In this document: piece after piece, positions 23,518 to 35,561 of the stretch | How positions within the stretch are numbered: position 1 is the stretch's first letter | Layout of the letters: each line of letters opens with the position of its first letter | Assembly (NCBI RefSeq): GCF_000276665.1 | Contig: NW_004955466.1 | Coordinates: 8,827,389 to 8,891,388 of the forward strand | Source of the DNA: Chinchilla lanigera | Taxonomy: Eukaryota; Chordata; Mammalia; Rodentia; Chinchillidae | Direction: 5' to 3' | Length of the DNA: 64,000 nt | Made by a program: the position numbers and the translations under genes | Notes under the pieces: generated by a model | Told to the model about the DNA's origin: nothing | What the model saw: the letters and a program-made list of their open reading frames with translations, nothing else | The model's database searches: none

Positions 23518-24270
23518 CCTCTCCACCATTGAGGGAGCCTTGGTGAGCCAAGCTGAGCCAAGAGGGACAGAGACACCAGCCAACACCTGTCCATCATTGT
23601 AGGAGCCTTGGTGAGCTGCAAGGGAGGTGAGAGACCCTGCCCACCACCACTCTGCAATCCCAGAAGCCTCTGTCTGGAGGAACACAGGTACCTGGCCCAT
23701 CCCCCTACACCATGGGATGGACAGCCAGCATGGGAAATGCCTGGGACATGGCAACCAGCTCACCCAGAGGAACCAAGAGTAAATCCACTCTAATAAGGGG
23801 AGATATTTGCATACAAATTCCTAATTTATGATTGGTTCTCATATAACTAAAGACTTTGTTCCTATGGTCTACAATAGAAAATAGTTACCACAATCTGTCA
23901 ATTTCTAAATTGTGCTTCACGCTTACCATTCTTATTAACTATACTACTATGGCTATGACGTCACATTTGTTATAATAAACTGTTGTCCCTTGTATAACAA
24001 TATTGGGAATCTCTGGGATAATAACCTCACCATACCAAAAGACTAGGGACTCAGCCAAACAGAAACCAACATCCCACTCTCAATTAACTGGGAAAGCTCT
24101 TGGAACAGACATAAACCAAGAATCTTCCTACACAAAGAAGAGATCCCTGAAGAATAGATTTTTCCTAGAGAGGCCTTGATACTAGTGATATACTTACCTA
24201 CTACCAAAATTCACAAGGATAATCACAGAAAACAAATAAAAAAAATTTTTTGAAATAGAAAATATCCAGA
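23518..24270 (+). promoter_or_regulatory. LINE-1 5' untranslated region / internal promoter region
   Basis: GC-richer leader of the L1, containing two imperfect units about 71 bp apart that share 'cattg(a/t)gggagccttggtgagc'. This resembles the short tandem monomers of some rodent L1 promoters, here in a minimal form. It extends to the first ORF1-like codons. Confidence 0.6.
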
Positions 24271-24560
24271 TGAAGGAGGAAAATGCAATCTCACACATCC
24301 AGCCCACCCAGAACAAGTGCAGGAGACAGCAACATGGAAGAAATTGCAAGTCACACACCTGAAATTTCTGAAATGATAGCAACTGCAGTAAAGAAACAAC
24401 TCCAGGAAACTATAGAGGAAATCAGATCAGAAATAATCTCTCAGGTAAAAAAAGAAATGACAACTATGATGGAAGAATTGCTCAGCATATCTAAAGGAGA
24501 TATAAAAGAGGAGCATAAAAAAATGACAGAAACTTTGAATGAACAATATAGGAAAGTACT

Positions 24561-24676
24561 AGAATGCATTAGGGGCCATGGATATAGCTCAGTGGTACAA
24601 GTGCCTGCCTGGCAAGTCCAAGGGCCTGAGTTTAGTTCCCAATACAAAAAAAAACCTTTAAGAATTAGAATGCATG
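24561..24676 (+). mobile_element. ID-type SINE inside L1 ORF1
   Basis: Body at about 24571-24658, beginning aggggccatggatatagctc. 'tagaatgcat' repeats on both sides. It splits the ORF1 coiled-coil region. Confidence 0.9.
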
Positions 24677-25095
24677 AACCAGATTCAAAGAGAGAACCAG
24701 AAAATCAAAAATTCCATCGAAAGCTGGCAAAACCACTTGAATAAAACTGAAGATAGACTTTCAGACCTTGAAGACAGGATTGAAGCTAGCGATCATGAAA
24801 GGAAAGATTTCTTAAAAATAAAAAGGAACCAGGAAATAACAATTCAACAGCTGCAAGATGATACAAAGAAAAACAATATAAGACTAATAGGTGTAAACAA
24901 AAAGCAGAAGTCAACAGTCAATACAAATGACATAAAGGACTATTTGTAGAATAACAGAAAATTTCCCAAACATGGGAAAAGAATATGACATACAGTAAGT
25001 GAGGCATATAGAACTCCAATAAGCCATAACCAAAGAAATCTACACCCAGACGTAATAATCAAGATCCTAGAAATTCAGCAAATGAACAGAATATT

Positions 25096-25530
25096 AAAAG
25101 CTGTTACACAGAGAAGCTCGGGACCTCACTATTACTGAGGATAACTGCGGTACCTTTCAGGGGAGCTCTGGTTCTTACTTTGAAGGTCACTTCCTGGCTC
25201 CAGTGTAGATCCTTCAGCCTGCTAGGACAGATCTTTCATTCTGCTGGTGCAGACTTTCTAGATTCCACCACTGACCTTTGGGCCTTCCCAGCATAGATCC
25301 ATGAAACAAGCCTGCATGAAACATTGTCTCTAGGACTCCAGTTGGATTCGTGGGAGGCACCATTATGGGCTCTAGGTCTTCAGCTGGACTCATGCAGGAC
25401 ACTGTCACAGGATCCAGGCCCTCAGCTGGATTCTTGATCTAAAGTGTGTGGACAGATTTCCTGCACTCTCGTATATCATTCTTTGGGTGATTATTATAAA
25501 TAACCTTATAAAAAAAAAAAAGCTGTTACA
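25096..25530 (+). mobile_element. Poly(A)-tailed, 5'-truncated retrocopy of the 11.1-kb LTR family
   Basis: 25109-25510 matches, on the plus strand, the minus strand of the solo LTR from about 11595 down to 11188: same order of 'gctcgggacc', 'ttactttga', 'cctggctccagt', 'ctgacctttgggccttc'-like boxes and 'gtggacagatttcctgcac'. It stops short of the last roughly 54 bp of the LTR and instead ends in about 12 As. The flanks aaaagctgttaca at 25096-25108 and 25518-25530 are identical, and the insertion point is TT/AAAA, the usual L1 endonuclease site. This is an LTR transcript copied by the LINE machinery, not a retroviral integration. Confidence 0.85.
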
Positions 25531-27013
25531 GAAAAAAAAAATCACCTATAATGGAAAGCCCATCAAAACCATGAACGACTTCTCAACACAAACCATAAAG
25601 TCATAAAGAGCTTAGAGTGAAGTATTTCAAGTCCTGAAAGAAAACAACTTCCAACCCAGACTAATGTAACCTGCAAAACTATCTTTCAAAATTAATGGAG
25701 AAATAAGATACTTCCATGACAAAGAATAACTGAAGAAATTCATGACCACCAAACCAACCCTGCAAAGAGTACTGAAAGATATTCTAGAAAGAGACAAAAA
25801 TGACCACAATTACAAGAACAACAGAAGGAAACCACCAAGCAAGGCAAGCAATCAAACAGAGGGGAAAAGTAGGGAATCAACAGGAAGAAAACTACTAGGG
25901 AACCAACAGCAAGAAAACAAGATGACAAAGATAAGCCAATACATGTAAGTTATAACAATTAGTGTAAATGGTCTGAACTCACCAACTGAAGGAAACAGAC
26001 TTTCAGAGTGGATCAAGAAACAAAATCTAACAATATGCTGTATACAAGAAACACATTTAACAGAAAAAGAAATTCACACACTGAAAGTCAAAGGATGGAA
26101 AACAATACTCCATGCAACAGGAACCCTGAAAAAGGCAGGAGTAGCTATTCTGTTTGCACACAATATGAACTTCAAACCAACAAAGATCAAGAGGATAAAA
26201 GAAGGTAGAATGCTTGTCAGAGGAAGAGATAACAATGCTTGTCAGCGGAAAACTTCCAGAGGAAGAGATAACAATCATGAATAAATATGCACCAAATACG
26301 AGAGCAGCCAACTATATAAATATTAATAACATGAAAAAACAAGCAATGACACAGTTGTGATGGGGGACCTTAACACCACACTGTCACAAAGAGATAGATC
26401 AACAAGACAAAAAATCAGCAAAAAAATAATAGAACTGAACCAAACTTGTGAAAAATGGACTTAGTAGATCTTTACAATGTTCCACCCAACAAAATCAGAA
26501 TACTCATTTTTCCCAGCTTCACATGGGATGTTTCTAAAATACACCATATACTAGCCCATAGAATATGCTTAACCAAATGCAAAGGAACTGAAATTATCCC
26601 ATGCATATTATCTGACCACAGTGCAATGAAATTGGAAATTACTGGCAAAAGGAACAACAACAAAAAAAAAAACCTCCATAAACACATGCAAATTAAACAA
26701 CACCCTCCTAACCAACCAATGGGTAACAGATGAAATCAAAGAAGAAATAAAATAATATCTACAATCAAACAAAAATGCAAATACAACCAACTGGAACTTG
26801 TGGGATGCAATGAAAGCACGTCTCAGAGGGAAATTTATAGTGGTGAATTCCCACGTCAGGAAAAGAGAACAAGCACAAATAAACAACCCAATGCTGTACA
26901 GTATCAAGCTTCTAGAAAAAGAAGAGCAAGTCAAGCCCAAAGGAGGAAGAAAATTAAAAAGATCAGAGCAGAAATTAACATAATGGAGACTAAGAAAGCA
27001 ATACAAAGAATCA

Positions 27014-27350
27014 GTTGTAGGGGAATAATCAATCATTAGTTTCTTGGTGTACCATGGGGAGGAATGGCAGTAGATATGAGGAAAATAAAAACAAAAGACA
27101 AAAGCTGGGGTCAGGTGGAGTAACCTCTTTACCTGGGAGGGCTAGAGGACTGAACAACAGTAGTATGGGCATTAATTTATACCCTTGCAAAGTTAGTATC
27201 ATGAGAGGCAATGTTGCCTAGTGACTAATGACCAAAGTTGTCCAGACAGGAGGTTTTTCTCAAGACTGAAGTAGCTTCACTGCTTGAGGCACTCTGGCTC
27301 TGCCCTGCCCTCACACATATGACCAATTTCTACCTCCAGCCACTCCCAAC
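27014..27350. mobile_element. Unidentified 337-bp insertion in L1 ORF2
   Basis: The ORF2 sequence breaks after '...caaagaatca' and resumes at 'caatgaatcaaagagttggt'. The interval between starts gttgtagggg and ends cactcccaac, so its ends are short imperfect inverted repeats. 'aatca' and 'aacca' flank it as a possible 5-bp duplication with one mismatch. It has no A-tail, SINE body or recognisable coding. An LTR or a small DNA transposon both fit. Confidence 0.5.
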
Positions 27351-27529
27351 AACCAATGAATCAAAGAGTTGGTTCTTTGAAAGACTACATAAAATTGATA
27401 AACCCTTAGCCAACCTTATCAAAAAAAGTAAAGAAAAAACTCAAAATTCATGCAATAAGGAATGAAAAGGGTAAAATCACTACAGATCCTGTGGAAATTC
27501 AGAAGATCATCCATCAACACCTACTTCAA

Positions 27530-27616
27530 AATCTTTACTGGCATAGGATGGAAAATCTTTACTTTGCAAATTTTACTGGCATAGAATGGAAATCTTTACT
27601 GGCATAGGATGGAAAA
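27530..27616 (+). repeat. Local triplication of a 22-24-bp unit within L1
   Basis: The unit 'tttactggcata(g/a)gatgg' appears three times with variable joins ('aaaatctttactttgcaaat' between two of them), unlike L1 ORF2 elsewhere. Confidence 0.7.
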
Positions 27617-30328
27617 CAAAGAACAGATGGAAAGATTCCTAGAAACATATGAATTCCGAGCTTGAATCAAGAAGATATACACATCCTGAATAACCCAATA
27701 TCAGCAAATGAAATTGAAAACGTAATTAAGAACTTATCAACAAAGAGGAGCCCAGGTCCTAAGGGATTCACAGCTGAATTCTACAATAAATTTGGAGAAG
27801 ATTTAATGCCAATACTCCTGAAACTCTTTAAGGAAATTGAAAGGAAAATAATTCTCCCTAACTCATTACTAGAGGCAAGTATACCCAGGTACCAAAACCA
27901 GAGAAAGACACAACCAAAAAACAAAACAACAGACCAATCTCCCTAGTGAACATAGGTGCAAAAATTCTCAATAAAATACTAGCAAACAGAATGCAAAAAA
28001 TCATCAAGATGATTATGCACGATGTCCAAGTGGGATATATCCCAGGAATGCAGGGATCATTCAATATACACAAATCAAAAAATGTAATACACTATATCAA
28101 CAGAGTCAAAGACAAAAACCACATGATCATCTCAATAGATTCAGAAAAAACTTTTGATAAAGTCCAACTCTCAGTCATGATAAAAATCTTACAGAAAATC
28201 AGAATAGATGGTCTTTACTTCAATCTGATAAAACTCATCTATGACAAAACAACAGCCAACATCATACTATGGACAAAATTTGAAAACTTGCACTTTAAAA
28301 TCAGGAACAAGACAAGGATGTCCACTATCAGCACTCCTATTCAATATAGTTCTGGAAACACTAGCCAGAGCAATTACACAGGAGAGAGAAATAAAAATAA
28401 TAAGGATAGGAAAGGAAGAAGTAAAATTATCATTATTTGCAGATGACATGATACTCTACACAGAAGACCCCAAAAACCTCACTAAAAGATTTCTAGAAAT
28501 TCAGTAGTGTAGCAGGATACAAAGTCAACACCCAAAACTCAGTATCATACCTATACACAAACAATAAACACTCTGAGAGGAATTAGGGAAACCATACCCT
28601 TCACAATAGCATTCAAAAGAATGAAATACTTAGGAATCAAACAAAGGAAGTAAAGGATCTATACATTGAAAATTACAGTACTCTGAAAAAAACAATCAAA
28701 GAGGATTTCAGAAAATGGAAAGATATTCCTTACTCATGGATGGGAAGAACTAACATTGTGAAAATGGCCATACTCCCAAAACTATTATACAGATTTAATC
28801 CAATCCCAACCAAAATACCATTAGCATACCTCAGAGATCTAGAGAAAATATTCCTAAAATTCATCTGGAACTAGTAGAAACTTAGAATAGCAAAGGCAAT
28901 CCTGGACAACAAGGGAAGGCAGAAGCATGACAATCCCTGACTTGAGATTATACTACAAAGCTACTGTGATAAAATCAGCATGGTACTGGGAAAAAAAAGA
29001 GACCTGACAAAAAATGGAACTGATTAAAAGATGCAGACACAACTACAAACATATTCAGCCACCTTATCTTTGACAAAGGGGCCAAATGTTCACTGGAAGA
29101 AAGCCTCCTTAATAAATGGTGCTGGAAAAACTAGCTTTCCACTTGCTGAAGACTAAAACTAGACCCAAGTCTATCATCATGCACTAAACTAATGTCAAAA
29201 TGGATCGAAGATCTAAATATTAAAACAGAATCACTAAATTTACTAGAAGAGAAAGTAGGAAGAAATCTTGAAGGCATAGGGGTAGGCACAGAGTTCATGA
29301 ACAAAAACCAAACTGCATGGGAAATACTTCAAAGAATCAACAACTGGGATCTCATCTTATTGAAGTTTTTACACATCAAAAAAAAATCACCAACAGAGTG
29401 TAAAGAAAACCCACAAACTGGGAAAAAATTTTAGCCAACTATCCCTCAGACAAAGGATTCCTATCTAGAACATATAAAGAATTAAAAAATTCAGGCCCCC
29501 AAAATTCAAAGACCCATTCCAAAAATGGGCATCTGAGATAAATACGTACTACTGAGGTGAAGAAATACAAATGGCAAATAATTATATGAAAAAACATTCA
29601 ACATCATTGGTCATTCAAGAAATACAAATTAAAACAACACTGAAATTCCATCTCACCACAGAAAGAACGGTTATCATCAAAAAATCAACCAACAACAAAT
29701 GCTGGAGGGGTTGTGGGGAACAAGGAACCCTTTTCTACTGTTGGTGCGAGTGTAGACTGGTGTAACCACTGTGGAAATCAGTGTGAAGATGTCTCAAAAA
29801 ACTAGGCTTAGAGGTCCCAGTCAACCCTACTATTCCCCTTCTGGGTATTTTTCCAGAAGAATTAAAACATCATACCACAGCAATCTAGTGCACCCATATT
29901 TATAACAGTACAATTTATAATAGCTAAATCTTAGAAGCAACCCAAATGCCCATCAGTGGAGGAATTGATAAAAAAGATGTGGTATTTGTAAACAATGCAG
30001 TATTAATCAGCTACGAAAAAGATATACTCGAGCTTTTTATAGGTAAACGGATACAACTAGAGACCATACTCATAAATGAAATAAATCAGACTCGCATGTA
30101 TAAAATTGTATTGTCTCCCTAGGGTAAAAAACTGAAAGAGTAAATAAGATCCAAAATGCACAGTAGATATTGCGAAAGGGAATGAAACTGCTCAAAAAGA
30201 AAGAACAACTGGGATGGAGAAAAGAGAAAAGAAGGAAGGAATAAGCTAAGATAATTATACTACTAATTTGTATTAGTTCATCGAAAGAACAGTTAGTGTT
30301 TATGTTGTTTGGTCAATCTTACATGCCA

Positions 30329-30419
30329 CGCTGGGGATTTAGCTCAGTAGCACAGTGCCTGGCAAGTGCAAGCTCGTGAGTCCAATTCCCAGTACCAGAA
30401 AAAAAAATTTTACATGCCT
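30329..30419 (+). mobile_element. ID-type SINE in L1 3' region
   Basis: Body with an internal deletion (cacagtgcctggcaag), flanked by 'ttacatgcc' on both sides. Confidence 0.88.
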
Positions 30420-30548
30420 ATATCTGGTAATCTGAGCAATTACTTTGAAGGTAACAATATACAATATAATAACCACTGTTAATTTCCTCCAATTTTGTTT
30501 TGAAATTCTGTATTGTTTTTATTCATTTTTCTATTATCTTTAAAATAA

Positions 30549-30651
30549 TTTTTTTTTTTTTTTTTTGGTTTTTCTCCGGTACCAGGAACCAAACTCATGA
30601 CCTTGCGCTTGCCAGGCAGGTGCTCTGCCGCTGAGCTAAATCCCCAGCCCC
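30549..30651 (-). mobile_element. Young ID-type SINE in L1 3' region
   Basis: Reverse-oriented with a 17-bp T-run, then ggtttttctccggtaccagg. Flanks are taaaata/taaaaca. Confidence 0.93.
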
Positions 30652-30847
30652 TAAAACAAAAATTTTTTTAAAAAGAATGACTAACCCAAAATTTAAGGAG
30701 GTAGTGATCTCTATGGGAATAGGAAAAGATATGGCAGAAAAAAAGGGACAGAAGCTTCAAAGGTATTGGTAATAACATATTTCTTAATCTATATAGTAAA
30801 TGTACAGGTATTTCAGTTATTGGTGTTATTCTTTAGGCTTTATGGGT

Positions 30848-31273
30848 TGTCTTAGTTACTTTTCTCATTGCTGAGACAAAATAACCAACACCCAAAGTTA
30901 AGAAGGAAAAGTTTATTTGGCTGACAGTTTGTGGAGGTTTCAGTCCATAAACAGCTGGCTCCAAGGCAAGGTGGCATGGCAGACAGGCATTGCAGAGGAG
31001 AAACAGTTCATGGTAAGCAGAAGGTAGCAAACTGAGCAAGTGACAAGGCAAGCCTCTTTCTGTCCCTTATATTGTACCCACTCTACCATGAGTATGGTGG
31101 TGCCAAACCAATCAGTGGACAGATTTAATAATCACCCATATTTAATCCTAGAACCCTTAATGCTAGCATTGCACCATGAATCAGTCATACACTATAAATT
31201 CAGCTACCTCTGAAAAAGTCTCACCTATGGCTGCATGAGGCTTTGAAGGGACATCTAGATACAAACCATAACA
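30848..31273 (-). mobile_element. ERVL-MaLR solo LTR
   Basis: Same family as 23012-23368: starts tgtcttagttacttttctc and ends aaaccataaca on the plus strand, with 'aaggcaaggtggcatggcag' in the middle. It is longer, with an extra internal segment around 31090-31200. The flanks (tgggt/aatgt) no longer match. Confidence 0.9.
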
Positions 31274-31389
31274 AATGTTATGCACACATTTTATATATTA
31301 AAAAAATGTAAAAGTATAAACTCAACATTATAACTTTGGGGACTAAGGTAATTTTTGAATGGAACTAGAAATGAAGTTAGCCATAATTC

Positions 31390-31840
31390 AAAAAAAAATA
31401 AAAATGTTCTTGTCTCCCAACTCATCAGGAAAACCCAAAAGGGTCTGGTACTACTTGGATTTTATTTTTCCCCAGCCATCCTCTTTATTTATCTTAATAA
31501 GTCCCTGAAAAATAAACCCCAGAACTGGACTCAACTTCCATAGAACTGTAGACTACCTAAGATCCCAGAAAGATGAATTGCAGTAAAAAGACATGCTGGA
31601 GGGCCGGGGATATAGCTTAGCGGCACACTGCCTGCCTGGCAAGTACAGGGTCCTGAGTTTGATTCCCGGTACAAAAAAAAAAAGAGCCAGAAAGAGATGT
31701 TGGGCCAGAGAAAGCAATGCTGCGTTAGATGTCAGATTTGTCAGAAAGTAATTTGCGTATCTCAGAAATTCACAGGTCCTTTCCATCCCCCTCTTTGTGA
31801 TACAGAAAATAAAGACCAAAAGGGTTTGCAGGAATTTAAT
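31390..31840 (+). repeat. Unclassified repeat, copy 1 of a diverged direct pair
   Basis: Shares ordered blocks with 32590-32910: 'tgttcttgtctcc', 'ctggtactacttggatttta', 'ccagccatcctcttt', 'ttatcttaa-aagtccct', 'gatgaa(c/t)t-cagtaaaaag' and 'aaagggtttgc'. It starts beside an A-run and is interrupted by an ID at 31601. The family is unknown to me. Confidence 0.6.
31601..31683 (+). mobile_element. ID-type SINE
   Basis: Begins gggccggggatatagcttag and ends gattcccggtac plus A-tail, inside repeat copy 1. Confidence 0.93.
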
Positions 31841-32083
31841 TATAGCATCGTGATTTGGAGCAGAGGTTTGTCACCAACTAGATCTAGTTGAATCCAAAAT
31901 GAGGTACTTCCTAGTTTTGTTACCTTAGGCAAGTTACTTAAAGTCTCTAAGCTTCAATTCCTTCATCCATAAAAAGTGGATGTTATCAGTACCTACCAAA
32001 TAGAATTACTATAAAGATTAAATGAGATAATGAATAAAGAGCATTCAGTACTACGCCTAGGACACAGAAAACCTTTCTGTAGG

Positions 32084-32214
32084 TGTAGTAGTACTTTTTT
32101 TTTTTTTTTTTTTGATTTTTCTCCGGTACCGGGAACTGAACTCACGACCTTGCGCTTGCCAGGCAGGCGCTTTGCCGCTGAGCTAAATCCCCAGCCCCTG
32201 TAGTAGTACTTTTT
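32084..32214 (-). mobile_element. Young ID-type SINE with 16-bp target duplication
   Basis: ID at 32100-32198; tgtagtagtacttttt flanks it at 32084-32099 and 32199-32214. Confidence 0.96.
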
Positions 32215-32589
32215 AAAACCTTCCTAGGTTATTCTATCTCCCTCTCACCCCATCTCCAATTAAAAGATTTTGTTGTTATCCTGAAAGTTTAGAAAAATCC
32301 TACTCAGATACAAATTTAAAGCCAGTGGAATTTTTTCTTTGCTTCTGTAGGCCACATGATTTTACAAAGACTAAAACAAACTTTAAGAGGTCAATCAAGA
32401 CTTTTAAAATTAAAAAGTCAATGAAGACTTTTAAAAGTTACTAGATATGGAATATTTCAAAATTACAAGTACCATCAAAGACAACCACACTATGAGCTAA
32501 TACTGTACATTCTAGAGTTCTTAACTAATGGATAACACAAGAATATTATATATTCAACCTCAATCAGGTACAGTTAGCCATACTTTAAA

Positions 32590-32910
32590 AAAAAAAAAAA
32601 TGAACTGTTCTTGTCTCCAAGATCATGGGTCTGATACTACTTGGATCTTATTTATTTCTCCCAGCCATCCTCTTTGTTTTATTTATCTTAAGTCCCTTAA
32701 AATAGGTCCCCAAACTGGTCTCAATTTCCCCACAAGTGTAGGGTATCCAAGAAATGTCCCAGAGGGATGAACTATAGTAAAAAGAAATAATAGGCCAGAT
32801 AGCATAAGGTGTATTAGATCTCAGGTTTGTGGAGGAGTAACTTGCATGTTCCAGAAACACAAAACATAAGTCACAAATCCACAAAGCACAAGGGTTTCTT
32901 GTTCATGTTA
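32590..32910 (+). repeat. Unclassified repeat, copy 2 of a diverged direct pair
   Basis: Aligns with 31390-31840 without the ID, and also begins after an A-run (32585-32600). The two are about 1.2 kb apart and clearly diverged, so this is either an old tandem duplication or two insertions of one family. Confidence 0.6.
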
Positions 32911-35561
32911 CCTCTGAAATGTTCCTTCATTCGCCGCCCAGAATGTAGTTTAGGTTTATATTGCCTTTCCAACCCTAAAGTGCACTGTTAACACCTCAAG
33001 AAGCATATGGAAACCATTTCCCTGATCTGTTTCTATATTAAAAATGTTTATACTAAAAGAAACAGATCTCTGAACCCAGACCTTAACAGCTTTTTAAAGC
33101 AGAAATGCTCAAACTTGATTTACTGATAAATATTGGTTTTTGGTATTGTACTCTAACTCCCTACATTTTTTCCATATCATATAAAAATACATCCTATATT
33201 TTTTAAAACATTCATTTTTTCTTCAAATTTTCTACTATAATATTTGAAATTCTAAGAAATACCTACTCAATTTGTTTTTAATAAATTATGAAACTATATG
33301 AATAAACTTCCCCAAAATAAAAGTTATCATAGTATTTACTACTCATTAATTTACTGTTTGTCCTACAGTTGAACATTTCCCCCCCAAATTTTGAAAAACA
33401 AAATGGATACTCAAAAAAGGAGAAAAAGAAAGCAGTTTGTACTATTTAACAGATGAGATCTTTTACATTAACTCAATCTTTAAACATCACCAAAAACAAA
33501 AAGTAAAACCAATTCTTTTAAAAAATCATTTTCATATTAATATTTCTTTTGTATGTCAAGATTTTATTTATTTCTAAGATTACAAGTTTAAGTTTTATAA
33601 AGGCAGACTTTAAGGATTCTATACTTAATGAAGGTCGTATCAAACCCCTGCTAGAACCTTAAGTCACACTATAGATACAAGTTCAAAAGTAATGATATTG
33701 CCAGTCACAAGGTTTTTATTTCAGTCTAACCATAAATAAAAGTTATCCGCAATAAATTATGCAAGTTATGACTGTGTTCCAAAGATCATCTTAAGAAAGA
33801 TCTGTTTTTTAAAGTCTTTTAAACATTTTTATTTAACTTTCTTGCCACTAGATTCTCCAGCATTGGACACAGTATCAGCACCCATTTAGTTATATTACAA
33901 ACATCAGTTACAACCTTCTAAACTACTAGCTGCTAATCCCCTACTACCTACACTGTCCTCTTGTATAGGATAAACAGATCTCCTATCTTTTGTACTTTAT
34001 TTTTGTCTCCTAATTATGGCTTTCTCTCAATTACTTTCCTTTTATAACCAGCCTAAACTCCATTTCAACCACTATCACTTAGAAATTTGCTGATTTATTT
34101 ACATATCCCCTGCCTTGTTCCAGAAACAATTTCACTCATCTTCAAAATCCCATTCTTCACCTAACCATCAAAATCTCAAATGTGAGGAATTATCTAAACT
34201 ACTTCTTAACTTCATAGGCACAAAATCACCAAATCTTATCAACTTACCTCCTCAAATCTTCCTTACTCTCTTCAACTCAACTCCAATGATTTAGTTAACT
34301 TCCTCTTAACATTAATTCAACAGAAAAACTCATAATTAAAAGTATGCGTTTCAAACCAAGTAGTCCATTAACTTCCAACTGTTGTGATAAGCTTTATCTG
34401 TTTACCAGACTAGTAGACAGCTAGTATGCAGTACAAAAACTACTGACTCTTCTAGGTGATACACTAACAAGTGAGGCTTCCTTAGCAATCAGTCACTGTT
34501 ATTGCAGAATTAATATAAAGTCCTAAACAAAAGGAAAGAAGACAAAAGCCCCTATTTGTAGGGGCGTAATACAGTCTGTGTAATGTAAGTGTATAAGTCT
34601 ATAACCTTGAAATGTTTGAACTGTGTTGAACTTCAAATTTATTGCAATAAACATTTACATATAAGTTTTTCATTTTACACATGTATACAGCAATTTAATA
34701 TTACCAGCATACCACTAGTACATAACACTATGAAGAGAGAATAGGTTAGATTTAACTGCATTTAAAAATGAACATTAAAAGATAGAACTGTTTAGCTAAC
34801 AAAGTCACTTATTTTCCATGCTGGGCAATGAATCTAGAATCTCAAACTGGCACCAGCACCTGCATTAACTGTAAACCCAGATAGTAAACAACTGTCAATG
34901 AAAGATAAACCTATGTGACTATATCACAGTAGTTTAAGCAAAACTGGCTTACAGAAGCAAGACAGCTTATTAAATAACCATATCTGAAGCAATTCTTTGT
35001 TTTGACACTAAGCAGTTCAAACATTTTTTCCATCATTGTGAATCTAAAAAGTATGTTAAAATGTTATACTCACCCAGATAGATTAATAAGGATTTACTAA
35101 ATTATGCTTACACTAACACCGCTTCCTGGTCAATGTAGTTCTAGACTACAGATAATGGTAGGTTTAGAGAAATGATTTTGCTCAATTACTACAGTCCATT
35201 ATTTGTGTTTTCATTGCTTGCTGACTTACACTAAGTATGAAAGCACACAATACACATAACACAATCATAAGCTAGAATTTAACCAAGTGAAAGTTGAAGT
35301 CAGTATAGCATTAAGGCCTCTAACCTTATTAAGTAACAATGGAGTCCAACATTCCAAATGTTTTCTAGAAGTGATGGCAAACCTTTTACAGCTTTCAATG
35401 ATATAACAGCACACATGTCATAGGTTTGCCACCACTGCTTTACAGTCTTGGAAAATTAGATGAATCACTTAATCATTTCATACCCTAGCTTATTCGCTTA
35501 TAAAAGAACATGAACTGAGTTCTCTTTGAGCTCTCTTCAAGCATAAGGAGCCTAAGATTCA

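Larger units (their letters stand above)
24283..25948 (+). pseudogene. LINE-1 ORF1 remnant (RNA-binding chaperone)
   Basis: ORF1p is the L1 trimeric nucleic-acid chaperone. The N-terminal part (24283 to about 24570) encodes a charged heptad-like coiled coil. The frame then meets an ID insertion and resumes near 24670 with more coiled coil and the start of the RNA-recognition domain (DTKKNNIRLIGV). It reaches an in-frame stop at 24947-24949. After the LTR-derived insertion, the C-terminal domain is visible from about 25640 (AKLSFKINGEIRYFHDKE, MTTKPTLQRVLKDILERD). It ends in a roughly 45-residue K/R/N/Q-rich tail, stopping at 25946-25948. Stops, insertions and frameshifts make it non-functional. 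Confidence 0.85.
25950..29900 (+). pseudogene. LINE-1 ORF2 remnant (endonuclease-reverse transcriptase)
   Basis: The endonuclease N-terminus is seen from about 25965 (VNGLNSPTEG, then ICCIQETHLTEKEIHTLK), in several frames. Reverse transcriptase blocks follow: NEIENVIKNLSTKRSPGP near 27700, a [12 protein letters not shown] block near 28135, and the catalytic FADDMILY at 28436-28459. The C-terminal zinc-knuckle-like segment (NKCWRGCGEQGTL...CWCECRLV) is at 29695-29761 and the PLWKS motif follows. Frameshifts, stops, a local duplication at about 26206-26260 and a 337-bp insertion at 27014 inactivate it. Confidence 0.88.
23503..30687 (+). mobile_element. LINE-1, full length but defective, with 15-bp target duplication
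   Basis: The duplication aagaatgactaaccc lies at 23503-23517 and 30673-30687, so the element is 23518-30672, about 7.15 kb including later insertions. Order: a 5' untranslated region with two related units (ggagccttggtgagc at 23540 and 23604), ORF1 remnants, ORF2 remnants with endonuclease, reverse transcriptase and C-terminal Cys motif, and an AT-rich 3' region. Inside are an ID at 24571, an LTR-derived retrocopy at 25109, an unidentified insertion at 27014, a tandem duplication near 26206 and two IDs in the 3' region. It cannot encode intact proteins. Confidence 0.92.

Noticed and set aside
23085..23602. Overlapping 60-154-codon frames
   Set aside because: They translate a MaLR LTR and the start of the L1 leader; not genes.
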